Source: Paenibacillus sp. GM2
GTDB taxonomy: Bacteria > Bacillota > Bacilli > Paenibacillales > Paenibacillaceae
Direction of reading: 5' to 3'
NCBI RefSeq assembly: GCF_900069005.2
Contig: NZ_LN831279.1
Span: 1,360,612-1,424,611 of the forward strand
DNA length: 64,000 nucleotides
Shown: positions 35,597-45,205 of the stretch, one piece after another
Layout: each line of letters opens with the position of its first letter
Numbering within the stretch: the first letter of the stretch is position 1
The notes under the pieces: model-generated
Databases searched by the model: none
Told to the model about the DNA's origin: nothing
What the model saw: only the letters and a program-made list of their open reading frames with translations
Position numbers and translations under genes: made by a program

Positions 35597-37138
35597 ATGT
35601 CAAAAGTGGTATACCTTCCATTAGACGAGCGTCCATGTAACTATCTGTTTCCCCAGCAGCTTGCTAAAATGACCGATTTGCAGATGGCGGTGCCTGGATT
35701 AGGGATCCTCGGCAGTAAGAAGAAGCCAGCCGATACGGCAGCGGTGAGACAATGGCTGCTGGAGGCGGCGCAGGATACCGATGTACTGCTCGTATCGATT
35801 GATATGCTGGTGTATGGCGGGATCGTTCCTTCCCGGCTGCATCATTTGTCCCTGGAGGAATGCATACGCAGGATTTCCGTGCTGGGTGATATCAAACGAT
35901 CCTATCCGTCCATTAAGATACATGCCTTCAATCTCATCATGAGGGTTCCGAACAACAACAAAGATGAGGAAGAGCCTGATTATTACAAATTCCATGGAGG
36001 GCAAATTTTCAAATATAGCTATTTGACGGACAAGTCGGAGCGTGACGGTCTATCCGAAGCGGAGCGTCGGGAGCTTGAAAATTTGCAGGAGATGATCCCG
36101 AAGCCATATTTGCATGATTTTATCGAACGCAGAGTGATCAATCAGGGGATCAATCATTACGCATTACAGCTAGCGAAGGATGGCATAATCGATCATTTGA
36201 TTATCCCGCTTGATGATAACTCCCAGTACGGCTTTTCTTCCAGAGAGCAGCGAAGGATGATTTGCCGGGTTGAGGAATTGGGCATTATGGATCGCGTCAT
36301 GATTTATCCGGGTGCCGATGAAATCGGGTGTACGATGTTCTCGCATATTTTTTGCCAGCTCAAAAACTATAAGCCTGAAATATTTGTACGTTATTCGTCC
36401 ACCCAGGGCCCGACAATTAAGCCGAAATATGAAGACCGGAGCCTGAACGAGAGTATCAAGTCTCATGTCACCGCTTCAGGTGCCTTGATGACGGATCATT
36501 CCTTTGAAACGCCGCTGGTTCTTGTCGTGCATTCACCAGCTATCGATCAGGCAGGGATGGCAGAGCAGATCCCATTCAAAGACAGGCATCGTTCTTACTT
36601 TTCCGAGATTCACTACAAAGAGACGGTTGAGGCGATGCAAAATTATTTGCGCAAAGGGAAACTGGTTGCTCTCGGGGATGTCGCAATCTGCAACGGCGGG
36701 GATCCAGTGTTGATGAAGCTGCTGAAGCAAAAGGGTTTGCTGGATCAATTGACGGCATATGCCGGCTGGAACACTTCGGGAAATACCCTCGGTACGGTGA
36801 TTTCTCACTTTATCATCATTTCTTACTACATGGGACAGGCTGAGAACAATATCATTCATGAAAGCCGCAAATTTTACTATCATCGGCTTGTTGAGGACTT
36901 TATTTATCAATCCTTGGTTCGCCAGGATATGCTGGAGAATGATCTGCCCAGACTGAACGCCAGCTATTACCTGATTGGACATTGTCTGGACGAAGTGCAT
37001 GCGATCCTTGCTGCTAAAATGAAAAGCGCAGTGGTTCAGTATTTGGGTAACATTAAGGAAGGGCAAATCAGGATCGAAAATCTGCATTTTCCTTGGGTAC
37101 GGATGTTTGAAATCGGATTTGAGCTTGAGATTGATTAG
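35597..37138 (+). CDS. DUF4127-family protein
   Basis: A 513-residue protein starting VVYLPLDERPCNYLFPQQLA. Other conserved pieces are SIDMLVYGGIVPSRLHH, IIPLDDNSQYGFSSREQ, YPGADEIGCTMF and GWNTSGNTLGTVISH. The family is common in Paenibacillaceae glycan loci; its reaction is unknown. Asp/Glu-rich conserved motifs suggest an enzyme. It opens system 1 and carries the system-1 promoter motif. Confidence 0.85.
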   Translation: MSKVVYLPLDERPCNYLFPQQLAKMTDLQMAVPGLGILGSKKKPADTAAVRQWLLEAAQDTDVLLVSIDMLVYGGIVPSRLHHLSLEECIRRISVLGDIKRSYPSIKIHAFNLIMRVPNNNKDEEEPDYYKFHGGQIFKYSYLTDKSERDGLSEAERRELENLQEMIPKPYLHDFIERRVINQGINHYALQLAKDGIIDHLIIPLDDNSQYGFSSREQRRMICRVEELGIMDRVMIYPGADEIGCTMFSHIFCQLKNYKPEIFVRYSSTQGPTIKPKYEDRSLNESIKSHVTASGALMTDHSFETPLVLVVHSPAIDQAGMAEQIPFKDRHRSYFSEIHYKETVEAMQNYLRKGKLVALGDVAICNGGDPVLMKLLKQKGLLDQLTAYAGWNTSGNTLGTVISHFIIISYYMGQAENNIIHESRKFYYHRLVEDFIYQSLVRQDMLENDLPRLNASYYLIGHCLDEVHAILAAKMKSAVVQYLGNIKEGQIRIENLHFPWVRMFEIGFELEID

Positions 37139-37202
37139 AACTTTTGGACAGGCTGCTCCCTAATGCTGTTTACCGCTTTTGGACGGCCTTTTTTCATGTC
37201 TT

Positions 37203-37216
37203 TGAAATCGCTTTTA
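37203..37216 (+). promoter_or_regulatory. cre-like box before the GH130 gene
   Basis: TGAAATCGCTTTTA differs from the cre consensus only in the penultimate base. It lies about 40 bp upstream of the system-1 motif site 2. Confidence 0.5.
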
Positions 37217-37252
37217 GCAAACGTTTTTTTATAAAATAATACCCAGATTATT

Positions 37253-37282
37253 CAGATGATTTCGAAAGTTTGTAGGATATTT
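37253..37282 (+). promoter_or_regulatory. System-1 motif, site 2 (before the GH130 gene)
   Basis: CAGATGATTTCG is followed by AAAGTTTGTAGGATATTT; the -10 box TATAAT (37301-37306) starts 18 nt behind it. Confidence 0.65.
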
Positions 37283-37352
37283 TGTGCTGAAGCCCCAGTC
37301 TATAATAGCACTATAAACAAATATAAAGGGCTTTCAAAAGGAGGCAGACCCG

Positions 37353-38369
37353 ATGAAAATTACTAGACATCCGGACAATCCCATTGTGGTTCCGGGAGGA
37401 TACGAATGGAGGAAGGTTACAGTATTCAATCCGGCGGTTATCATCGATAACGGGAAATTTTATATGATTGAGCGTACCGCAGGCTCGCTTACCCCTTGCA
37501 AAAATTATCTAGGACTTCTGGAAAGCGAGGACGGTGTGAACTTTACCCATGTGAAGGACGAGCCTATCCTTACTCCGGATATGCTGGGCTTTCCTTACGG
37601 AAGCGTACAGGATCCCCGGATTGTAAAAATAGATGACACCTTCTATATGAACTATGCGCTCCGGCCTTGTGCGATGAACTATTACCCAACAGGCGCGGGC
37701 ATTCCGGAACGTTCGATTCCGACGTATCCTGACGGATGGGGGCAGCAGGAGGGGCATTGGCTGACCCGCTCTTCGATCGTAACCTCGAAGAACCTTGTTG
37801 ATTGGGAGTTTCTTACGGATACGACGCCGCTGGACATTAATGATCGGGACAATATTCTTTTCCCTGAACAAATTAATGGCAAATATGTGCTGCTGCGCCG
37901 TCCGGAGGAATATGTAGGCGGGGCCTATGGTACAGAGAAAGCGGCAATGTGGATTACCTATTCGGAGGATCTCATTCATTGGGAGGAGCCAAAGCTGCTC
38001 GCCAAGGCTGAGAATATGACCTGGGAATCGAGAAAAATCGGCGGTTCCACGCCTCCAGTAAAAACCGACCGCGGTTGGCTGGTGCTCTATCATGGAGTGG
38101 ATGATAATGTTGTTTACCGGGTAGGAGCCATGCTGCTGGATCTGGACAATCCAGAGAAAATCATCGCCAGAACGAAAAACTTCATAATGGAGCCTGAAAC
38201 GTATTATGAAAAATTTGGTTATCAAATTCCGAATGTTATTTTCCCGACTGGCAATGTAGTCAAGGATGGATTGCTCTATATTTACTATGGAGTTACAGAC
38301 ACAGCGATTGCGCTGGCTACAGTGCCGCTGGATGATTTGGTGGATTATATTCTAAATGAACCGCAATAA
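37353..38369 (+). CDS. GH130-family glycoside phosphorylase
   Basis: A 338-residue five-bladed propeller enzyme. GH130 phosphorylases split beta-mannosides with phosphate. Typical pieces are YLGLLESEDGVNFTHV, YGSVQDPRIVKID with the likely catalytic Asp87, KIGGSTPPVKTDRGWLVLYH and the end GLLYIYYGVTDTAIALA. It has no signal peptide, so it acts in the cytoplasm on imported oligosaccharide. Beta-mannoside specificity is inferred from the family. AGGAGG precedes the ATG. Confidence 0.88.
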   Translation: MKITRHPDNPIVVPGGYEWRKVTVFNPAVIIDNGKFYMIERTAGSLTPCKNYLGLLESEDGVNFTHVKDEPILTPDMLGFPYGSVQDPRIVKIDDTFYMNYALRPCAMNYYPTGAGIPERSIPTYPDGWGQQEGHWLTRSSIVTSKNLVDWEFLTDTTPLDINDRDNILFPEQINGKYVLLRRPEEYVGGAYGTEKAAMWITYSEDLIHWEEPKLLAKAENMTWESRKIGGSTPPVKTDRGWLVLYHGVDDNVVYRVGAMLLDLDNPEKIIARTKNFIMEPETYYEKFGYQIPNVIFPTGNVVKDGLLYIYYGVTDTAIALATVPLDDLVDYILNEPQ

Positions 38370-38421
38370 TATTTTGTAGTCGAGCTAATCGTCTCTATTT
38401 ACAAAAATCAGATGAATAATT

Positions 38422-38452
38422 CGGATATAATCGAAAGTTTGTGGGATATAGT
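38422..38452 (+). promoter_or_regulatory. System-1 motif, site 3 (before the binding-protein gene)
   Basis: CGGATATAATCG is followed by AAAGTTTGTGGGATATAGT; the -10 box TATACT (38470-38475) starts 17 nt behind it. Confidence 0.65.
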
Positions 38453-38457
38453 CCGGA

Positions 38458-38471
38458 TGAAAACGCTTTTA
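38458..38471 (+). promoter_or_regulatory. cre-like box overlapping the -10 region
   Basis: TGAAAACGCTTTTA lies between the system-1 motif and the -10 box and overlaps the latter. CcpA bound here would block transcription directly. Confidence 0.6.
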
Positions 38472-38560
38472 TACTAAATATATAGAAGATGGACATCAAT
38501 TAACTCCCATCTTTTTAGGCAGACAGCTTGTCTTTCAATTATAAGAAAAGAGGGTTGATT

Positions 38561-39874
38561 ATGGGGAAAGCAAACAAAGGTAAAAAAGCCGTACTTCTCG
38601 GTCTGGTTGCCATGCTGGTTATGGTCATGGCAGCTTGCGGCAAGGACAAAGCAGCAGAGGGCAATAACAACGGAGGTTCAAAATCAGAGACTATCACTTT
38701 GAACATGATGCACCCCTGGACTTCTCCTAACGTGGACAATGAAGTCTACAAGGCTCGGATCGCCGAGTTCGAGGAGCAGCATCCGAATATCGTGATTAAG
38801 CAGGACGGCGTACCGGCAGCACAGTACAAAACCAAGCTGCGGACGTTAGCTGCGGCTAACAATTTGGCGGATATTAACGTGGTATGGCCTGGAGCGGATC
38901 TGGATCCGCTCGTAGCAGGCGATTTGCTGCAGCCGATCAATGACATGATGGATAATTGGACTTCGATTATGCCGGAAAGCGCATTAGCGGGATTTAACGT
39001 AGATGGCAAGCAGTATGCCATTCCAACGAAGCAATCGTTCGTGGATATTATTTATTACAACAAAGAGATGTTTGCGCAGGTAGGATATGATCAATTTCCC
39101 GATACCTACGACAAGTTCATCGATGCGGTGAAGAAGTTGAAAGAAGCGGGAATTACGCCGATTTCTTTAGGAAATAAGGAACAATGGCCGCTCCAGTCTT
39201 CTTATATCTCGATCATCGGGGACCGTTATACGGGTAGTGATTTCCTACCGTCCGTGTTAGAGAAACAAGCGAAGTTTACAGACCCTGAATTCGTAAAGGC
39301 GCTATCAGTCATTGATGAGTTGACCAAGCTTGGAGCCTTCAATACGGATGCTAACAATATGGATTCCGTTCAGGGTCAGGATTATTTCATTCAAGGAAAA
39401 GCAGCGATGCACATCTCATCCTCGACTGTTGACGGAAGGATTCGAATTAATAATGAGGAAGGGGACAAGTTCGGCATTGCGCTGTTCCCGAGCGTAGAAG
39501 GCGGCAAGGGTGATCCGGTTAAGAGTGCCGGCGTCGTGCAATACGGCATTGCTATCAAGAGCGGACTGGATGAGAAGAAGCAGAAGGCAGCTGAAGAGTT
39601 CATGAAGTTTTTCGTGAATGAGGATTTATATAAGGAATTGATCCGCAACGGAATTGTAGTTCCAGCGAAAGTGGATGTGCCGGAGGACGCGAGCAAATAT
39701 TTGAAGGAGATGCTGGAATTGACCGGCAACGGAACGGCTCCGGTATTTGACAGCGTCGTTCCGACACAGGTGGTCGATGTTCTGCAAAACGGCTTGCAAG
39801 CCCTTACCGTAGGTAGAGGAACGCCTGAAGAGCTGGCTAAGGAAGTTCAAGATGCCTTTGACACGATGAATTAG
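38561..39874 (+). CDS. Sugar ABC transporter substrate-binding lipoprotein (system 1)
   Basis: A 437-residue family-1 solute-binding lipoprotein. A signal peptide with the lipobox VMAACG puts the lipid on Cys26. A Gly/Asn/Ser linker and a two-lobe binding protein follow (ITLNMMHPWTSPNVDNE, YAIPTKQSFVDIIYYNKEMF). ATG at 38561 is chosen, as the signal peptide starts there. It delivers oligosaccharide to the two permeases behind it. A terminator-like hairpin after the gene should give it higher expression than the permeases. Confidence 0.93.
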   Translation: MGKANKGKKAVLLGLVAMLVMVMAACGKDKAAEGNNNGGSKSETITLNMMHPWTSPNVDNEVYKARIAEFEEQHPNIVIKQDGVPAAQYKTKLRTLAAANNLADINVVWPGADLDPLVAGDLLQPINDMMDNWTSIMPESALAGFNVDGKQYAIPTKQSFVDIIYYNKEMFAQVGYDQFPDTYDKFIDAVKKLKEAGITPISLGNKEQWPLQSSYISIIGDRYTGSDFLPSVLEKQAKFTDPEFVKALSVIDELTKLGAFNTDANNMDSVQGQDYFIQGKAAMHISSSTVDGRIRINNEEGDKFGIALFPSVEGGKGDPVKSAGVVQYGIAIKSGLDEKKQKAAEEFMKFFVNEDLYKELIRNGIVVPAKVDVPEDASKYLKEMLELTGNGTAPVFDSVVPTQVVDVLQNGLQALTVGRGTPEELAKEVQDAFDTMN

Positions 39875-39921
39875 AAGCTGATTCTATATCATCCTGTCGT
39901 TCAAATCCGATGCCCGGAGGA

Positions 39922-39940
39922 AACCCGAAATCCGGGTTTT
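39922..39940 (+). terminator. Hairpin between binding-protein and permease genes
   Basis: AACCCG / CGGGTT stem with TTTTC behind it; probably a partial terminator inside the operon. Confidence 0.55.
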
Positions 39941-39991
39941 CTTCATTCATCGGGATTGAAAGCACGATGACAACAAAGGAGGAATCCCTTG

Positions 39992-40867
39992 ATGCAAACA
40001 CTTAAAGGAACGAAGCTGGCGATATTTTTCGGTTTATTTCCTGCATTGCTGATTTATTTGGGAATAGCCATCGTTCCGATCGGGTTGTCCTTATATTACT
40101 CCGTAATGAACTGGAATGGTATCGGCTCAATGACGTTTGTCGGCTTCGATAATTACGTACAAATCTTAAACAATAGCACCTTATGGCTGTCTGTGAAAAA
40201 TAACGTCATCATTATGGTTACCGGTCTGATCGGTCAGCTTCCACTTGGTTTGCTGCTAGCGATTTTGCTAAACCGCGGGCTTAAAGGCTCCGGATTTTTC
40301 CGGACGATCGGCTTTATGCCTGTTGTCATTTCTTCGGTCATGGTATCGCTGATCTGGGGGATGATTTATAACACAGAGTATGGGATGCTGAACAATCTGC
40401 TCGGGTTTATAGGCCTTGAGGGCTGGCAGCAGAACTGGCTTGGCGATGTAAAATGGTCGATGCTGTCGATCAGTATCGCTTATATTTGGCAAAACTGCGG
40501 TCTTTATATGGTTATTTTTCTGGCTGCTCTGCAAAATATTCCTGATGAAGTCAATGAGGCAGCCGAACTGGACGGGGCAACCGGCTTCAAGCGGACGATG
40601 CGGATCACTATTCCGATGATCAGAGGCACTATTATGGTATGCGTTGTCTATAGCATTAGTAATTCCTTCCGCGTGTTTGATCTTATTCAAATATTGACGG
40701 GCGGCGGTCCCGCGCATCAAACCGAGGTTATGACGATTTATATGTACAACAGTGCCTTCATGAACATGCGCTACGGTTATGGCAGCGCGGTTTCTATTCT
40801 AATCCTGCTGTTCAGTCTCGTTGTAATTACATTGATTAATCGGTTGGCCGGTGAGAAAGATGCCTAA
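39992..40867 (+). CDS. Sugar ABC transporter permease, MalF/LplB type (system 1)
   Basis: A 291-residue inner-membrane permease with six helices and the EAA loop EAAELDGATGFKRTMRITIP that docks the ATPase. No ATPase gene is encoded nearby; systems of this type normally share an MsmX-like ATPase. GGAGG lies 9 nt before the ATG. Confidence 0.93.
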   Translation: MQTLKGTKLAIFFGLFPALLIYLGIAIVPIGLSLYYSVMNWNGIGSMTFVGFDNYVQILNNSTLWLSVKNNVIIMVTGLIGQLPLGLLLAILLNRGLKGSGFFRTIGFMPVVISSVMVSLIWGMIYNTEYGMLNNLLGFIGLEGWQQNWLGDVKWSMLSISIAYIWQNCGLYMVIFLAALQNIPDEVNEAAELDGATGFKRTMRITIPMIRGTIMVCVVYSISNSFRVFDLIQILTGGGPAHQTEVMTIYMYNSAFMNMRYGYGSAVSILILLFSLVVITLINRLAGEKDA

Positions 40868-40885
40868 GGAAAGGAGGAATAAGCC

Positions 40886-41716
40886 ATGAAGAAGAAGTCT
40901 GGTCTGTTCCAGTTATTCGCATACACATTTTTAAGTCTATTCGCTATTATGAATATAGTTCCTCTTTTTTGGATGGTGGTAAACTCCTTTAAGAAGGAGC
41001 AGGAATACGCAGCAAATCCATTTTCGCTCCCGACCCATTTTCAATTTTCCAACTATGTCGAGGCGTGGAAGGTTGCCAATATGGATGTGTATTTTTTCAA
41101 CAGTATTCTCGTTACCCTTGTCTCTCTCATCGTAACGGTACTGTTAGGGGCATTGGCAGCTTATTTTCTGTCACGGTTTCAATTCAAGCTTCGCGGATTG
41201 ACTTACAGCTTATTCCTGTTGGGAATGCTCGTTCCGATTCATGCCACATTGATTCCGATATTTCTAATTATGCAGAAGCTGCATTCAATCGATACCTATT
41301 TCTCGTTAATTTTGCCGTATACGGCATTTCACTTGTCTCTGACTGTCTTTATTCTGGAAGGCTTTATGAAAGGGTTTCCTAAAGACCTGGAAGAGTCGGG
41401 CGTAGTGGATGGAGCGGGAATTTACCGCATCTTCTGGTCGATTATTCTGCCGATTACAAGACCGGCACTCGCTACGGTCATTATTTTGAACTTTATCTAC
41501 AATTGGAATGAATATTTATTCGCGCTCGTATTGATTACCTCATCAGAGTTGAAGACGCTACCGCTCGGACTTGCCAACTTTGTCGGCATTGAAACGGCAA
41601 GCCTGACTTTGCAAATGGCTGCGCTGACGATCGCCCTGATCCCGATCATTATCTTCTACCTGCTGCTGCAGAAGCAGCTTGTTGCCGGTATGACGGCGGG
41701 AGCCGTGAAGGGCTAA
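40886..41716 (+). CDS. Sugar ABC transporter permease, MalG/LplC type (system 1)
   Basis: A 276-residue partner permease with the EAA loop EESGVVDGAGIYRIFWSIIL and the typical C-terminal GMTAGAVKG. It lies 18 bp behind the first permease, with AGGAGG before the ATG. Confidence 0.94.
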   Translation: MKKKSGLFQLFAYTFLSLFAIMNIVPLFWMVVNSFKKEQEYAANPFSLPTHFQFSNYVEAWKVANMDVYFFNSILVTLVSLIVTVLLGALAAYFLSRFQFKLRGLTYSLFLLGMLVPIHATLIPIFLIMQKLHSIDTYFSLILPYTAFHLSLTVFILEGFMKGFPKDLEESGVVDGAGIYRIFWSIILPITRPALATVIILNFIYNWNEYLFALVLITSSELKTLPLGLANFVGIETASLTLQMAALTIALIPIIIFYLLLQKQLVAGMTAGAVKG

Positions 41717-41755
41717 GCCGAGGTCCGTAGGGTAGCGTAGGAAGGAGAACAGCTT

Positions 41756-43561
41756 ATGGGGACAAGCAAGGGGAGATTTCTCGGCAGCTTCGGTTTAAAA
41801 CGAAAGGCGCTTGTCATTTTTCTGATCTTTGTCATTCTGCCTACCTTCGGCGTCGGTGTAGTCGTGCAGTATAAATTTAATGAGATATTAAGAGAACAAT
41901 TCATCAATTCTACGAAACGCAATTTGGATAACGTAACCAATCAGCTGGGAGAGCAGACCAAAATGGTCGAGGATATCGCCAACTATCTCATTTTAAGCCC
42001 GGACATGCGTCTATTTCTGCGCCCCTCTCCGCCTTTGAACAGTGAACAAAGAACGAATCTCAAGCGCAATATTGAGGATTTTCTTACGTTCCAGCTCATG
42101 TCGAGAAGCTATATCCGATCCATTGAAATAACAGGATTTAACGGCAGCTTAATCGAGATGGGCGAACCGTTCAGTGGGGATGAGACGAAGTGGGAGCAGG
42201 AGGCTGATGCTCGTAGGGGAGGAATCGTCTGGACTGAAGGTTACAATCTGAACAGTGATTGGTATGGCGATGTCCGGATTATGTCCTTGTTCCGAATTTT
42301 GAATTCCTACAGTCAGATCACTCAACCGCTAGGCAGGTTAACGATCCGGATGGATGAAGCGGGCATAGTCCATTTGCTGGAACAAGGGATATTTAAGGAA
42401 GGGGTAGGAACTGTATTCATCGTTGGGGAGAAAGGGCAGTTTATTCTCGGCTCCAAGGATCAAATGCAGGATAGCTTTATTCCGAATGCGGCTTTGCTGG
42501 ACAAGCTGGTTAACAGCAGGGGCGGTTTCATCACTTGTTCCATAGAGGACGAGCGCTATTTGACGTTGTACAAGGGAATTGAGAACACAGGCTGGAAAGT
42601 CATCGCTATGATTCCGGAGGCAACTGTGGCGGAGGAATTCCGTTCCGTTAAAGTAATCATGGTAGTTATATTGGCCGCAATTTTACTGCTTGGGTTGACA
42701 GCGCTTATCGGGTTCCATTACACGATTATCCTGCCGATCCTTCGCTTGAAGAAGGAAACTAATCGCGTGATGCACGGGGATTTCAATGCGCGGGTACCGG
42801 TGAATTCACGAGATGAAATTTCTGAGTTGAATCACAAGTTTAACGAAATGGTCTTCACGATCAAGCAATTGATCGATCATAAATATAAGCTAGAGCTCCG
42901 GGAGCGGGAATCCGAGCTGAAGCTGATGCAGAACCAGATGGATCCCCACTTTCTATATAACACCTTGGATATGATCCGCTGGACAGCGCGCCTGGAGAAG
43001 GCGTCAAAATCAAGCCAGTTGATTGAGATGCTCTCGAAGTTTTTCCGCTCTAGCGTGAACAATGGCAGCTATCAGACAACACTGCGCAAGGAGCTGGAAT
43101 TTGCACAATCCTACTTGTATTTGCAGCAGCGTCGTCTCGGAAACAAGCTGAAATATTGTCTTTATTCAGAGGCGGATATTGAGGACGCAGTAACGCTAAA
43201 GGCTACGATACAGCCATTGGTAGAGAATTTTATTAAGCATGGCTTTGATCGTAATAAAGAATTTGGCGATATTAAGGTAAGATGCTACTCGGCTGAGGAT
43301 GAAATTTGGATCGATGTGATCGATAATGGCAAAGGAATGGAGCCTGCAAGGGAAAATGAGATTCGAAGCTCGCTGCAAAATGGAGGAAAACCTGGAGGCA
43401 GGGAGGGAGCCATGAATAACATACACGAGAGAATATCAATATTCTTCGGATCAGACTACGGTTTGGAAATTGTAAATAATTCGGCCGAAGGCATGTGGGT
43501 ACGGGTCAGGCTTCCCCGCGAAACGGCCGACAAACTTGGCGGTGAGCAGTATGAGCAATAA
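41756..43561 (+). CDS. YesM-family sensor histidine kinase (system 1)
   Basis: A 601-residue kinase with an N-terminal membrane helix (about 23-42), a large Cache-like outer domain, a second helix (about 300-322), HAMP, and the His_kinase domain. His398 lies in QMDPHFLYNTLDMIRW, and the ATPase N-box is QPLVENFIKHGF. It probably senses the oligosaccharide or the loaded binding protein and signals to the next gene, which it overlaps by 11 bp. Confidence 0.93.
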   Translation: MGTSKGRFLGSFGLKRKALVIFLIFVILPTFGVGVVVQYKFNEILREQFINSTKRNLDNVTNQLGEQTKMVEDIANYLILSPDMRLFLRPSPPLNSEQRTNLKRNIEDFLTFQLMSRSYIRSIEITGFNGSLIEMGEPFSGDETKWEQEADARRGGIVWTEGYNLNSDWYGDVRIMSLFRILNSYSQITQPLGRLTIRMDEAGIVHLLEQGIFKEGVGTVFIVGEKGQFILGSKDQMQDSFIPNAALLDKLVNSRGGFITCSIEDERYLTLYKGIENTGWKVIAMIPEATVAEEFRSVKVIMVVILAAILLLGLTALIGFHYTIILPILRLKKETNRVMHGDFNARVPVNSRDEISELNHKFNEMVFTIKQLIDHKYKLELRERESELKLMQNQMDPHFLYNTLDMIRWTARLEKASKSSQLIEMLSKFFRSSVNNGSYQTTLRKELEFAQSYLYLQQRRLGNKLKYCLYSEADIEDAVTLKATIQPLVENFIKHGFDRNKEFGDIKVRCYSAEDEIWIDVIDNGKGMEPARENEIRSSLQNGGKPGGREGAMNNIHERISIFFGSDYGLEIVNNSAEGMWVRVRLPRETADKLGGEQYEQ

Positions 43562-45140
43562 TATGGTGTCTAGCGACAGACGGATAAGGATGCTGATTGT
43601 GGACGACGAGCCTGTCATTTGCGAGGGTCTTCGCTGCACAATCAATTGGGACGAGCTTGGCGTAGAGGTCGTAGGCGAGGCATATGACGGGAAGGAAGCG
43701 CTTCAGATGGTTCAGGAGCATGATGTTGATTTCCTCCTTTCTGATATTCGGATGGAAGATATGGACGGCTTGCATTTAGCAGAGCAGTTGAAACAGCAAT
43801 TTCCGAGGGTGCAAGTCATTATGATCAGCGGCTATGAGGATTTTGAATATGCTCGTCAGGCAATCAGGCTTGGCGTCAGCGATTATTTGCTTAAGCCGGT
43901 CGAAATCGAAGAGTTGACTGCGGTAGTAAGCAAGGTTGTAACCAGTATTCGTAAGCGGGAACAGGAAGGAGTCCCTCAGGAGGCCAAGCTGTGGCTGCTC
44001 GATATGGCCCGTCACGGGATTTCGTACAGTAAAGAAGTGCCGACGTCGCTGCATGGCGTGCAGTTCCGTATTCTCGCCACTCAGCTGGACAACTTCTACG
44101 AACGATATAGTACAATACCGCCTGTTCAATATAAAGAGATTCAGGATAGATGGATGAGCATGATTCAAGGCTACCTGCATCACTCCGGGCTGCGTTCGGT
44201 ATCTGTTTTTTATCACGAAAACTTGTTAATCACGTTAGCTGTGTCGAATATCAGGCTGGATCGCAAGACCTGGGATGAATTACTGGCCTCAGCAATCCTG
44301 TCTGCAGAGAAGGATATCGTCCTATATGGCGGGGCTTCTCTTCCCTATGATGATCTGGCTGACACTTCGGCTTATTGTGCTGAAGCTACCGAACTCCTGT
44401 CATATCATGTTTCGGAAGGACTTCCTGTTCTGCTTCCGGAGTATCGGGATAGTATCGGGATGAATCGGATACTGCCGGATTTTGATATTGCGGAGAGGGT
44501 ACAACAACTGGTATCGGCGCTGTTTAAGCAGGATCAGGATGAAGTGAAGGAACTGGTGGCATCGATGTTTCAATTTTTTCGAAAAGAAGGATTCCTGCTG
44601 CCGGATATCGTCAAAATTTACGAAGAGCTCTTTGCTCTGCTGCGCCAACGGCTTCGCAAAAGCGGAATGACCGATTTGGACTACGGGCATAACGAGACTC
44701 CGAATCTGAACGTTTACAACTCTTATACTGGGCTAGAGGCTTTGGTGCTAAAAGAGATTCAGCAATTATTACTGCTGATCGACAAGCAGGGAATCGATAA
44801 ATCCTACTGGATCATCGAGAAGGCGAAGAAGTATATGAACGATCATTATCAATCGGATTTGAAGGCTTCCGAGGTGGCTTCCTGGCTGAAGATCACGCCG
44901 AGCTATTTCAGTTATATTTTTAAGCAAAGCACAGGAAAAGGTTTTACAGAATACATGAATGAGGCCAAGATTGATCAAGCCAAAGAGCTGCTGGCCACAA
45001 CCCACGATAAGGTATTCGAAATTGCGGATAAGGTAGGCTACAAGGAATATAAGTATTTCGTATCTGTGTTCAAATCGTATACGGGCATGACGCCGAAAGA
45101 ATACCGCGGGCTTAGTGCCAGCAAGGATGCAGGCAAGTAA
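43551..45140 (+). CDS. YesN-type AraC-family response regulator (system 1)
   Basis: A 529-residue regulator with a receiver domain (Asp65 in FLLSDIRMEDMDG, Lys in DYLLKPVE), a long middle region, and a C-terminal AraC-type double helix-turn-helix (SEVASWLKITPSYFSYIFKQ, VGYKEYKYFVSVFKSYTGMT). ATG at 43551, with GGTGAG upstream, is favoured. It is the likely activator that binds the motif found three times at 35494, 37253 and 38422. Confidence 0.93.
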   Translation: MSNNMVSSDRRIRMLIVDDEPVICEGLRCTINWDELGVEVVGEAYDGKEALQMVQEHDVDFLLSDIRMEDMDGLHLAEQLKQQFPRVQVIMISGYEDFEYARQAIRLGVSDYLLKPVEIEELTAVVSKVVTSIRKREQEGVPQEAKLWLLDMARHGISYSKEVPTSLHGVQFRILATQLDNFYERYSTIPPVQYKEIQDRWMSMIQGYLHHSGLRSVSVFYHENLLITLAVSNIRLDRKTWDELLASAILSAEKDIVLYGGASLPYDDLADTSAYCAEATELLSYHVSEGLPVLLPEYRDSIGMNRILPDFDIAERVQQLVSALFKQDQDEVKELVASMFQFFRKEGFLLPDIVKIYEELFALLRQRLRKSGMTDLDYGHNETPNLNVYNSYTGLEALVLKEIQQLLLLIDKQGIDKSYWIIEKAKKYMNDHYQSDLKASEVASWLKITPSYFSYIFKQSTGKGFTEYMNEAKIDQAKELLATTHDKVFEIADKVGYKEYKYFVSVFKSYTGMTPKEYRGLSASKDAGK

Positions 45141-45205
45141 GCTGGTTATGACTACACATGAGGACGAATGAGGCAATATCAGTGTATGGCAGGGGGAATC
45201 AGGTA

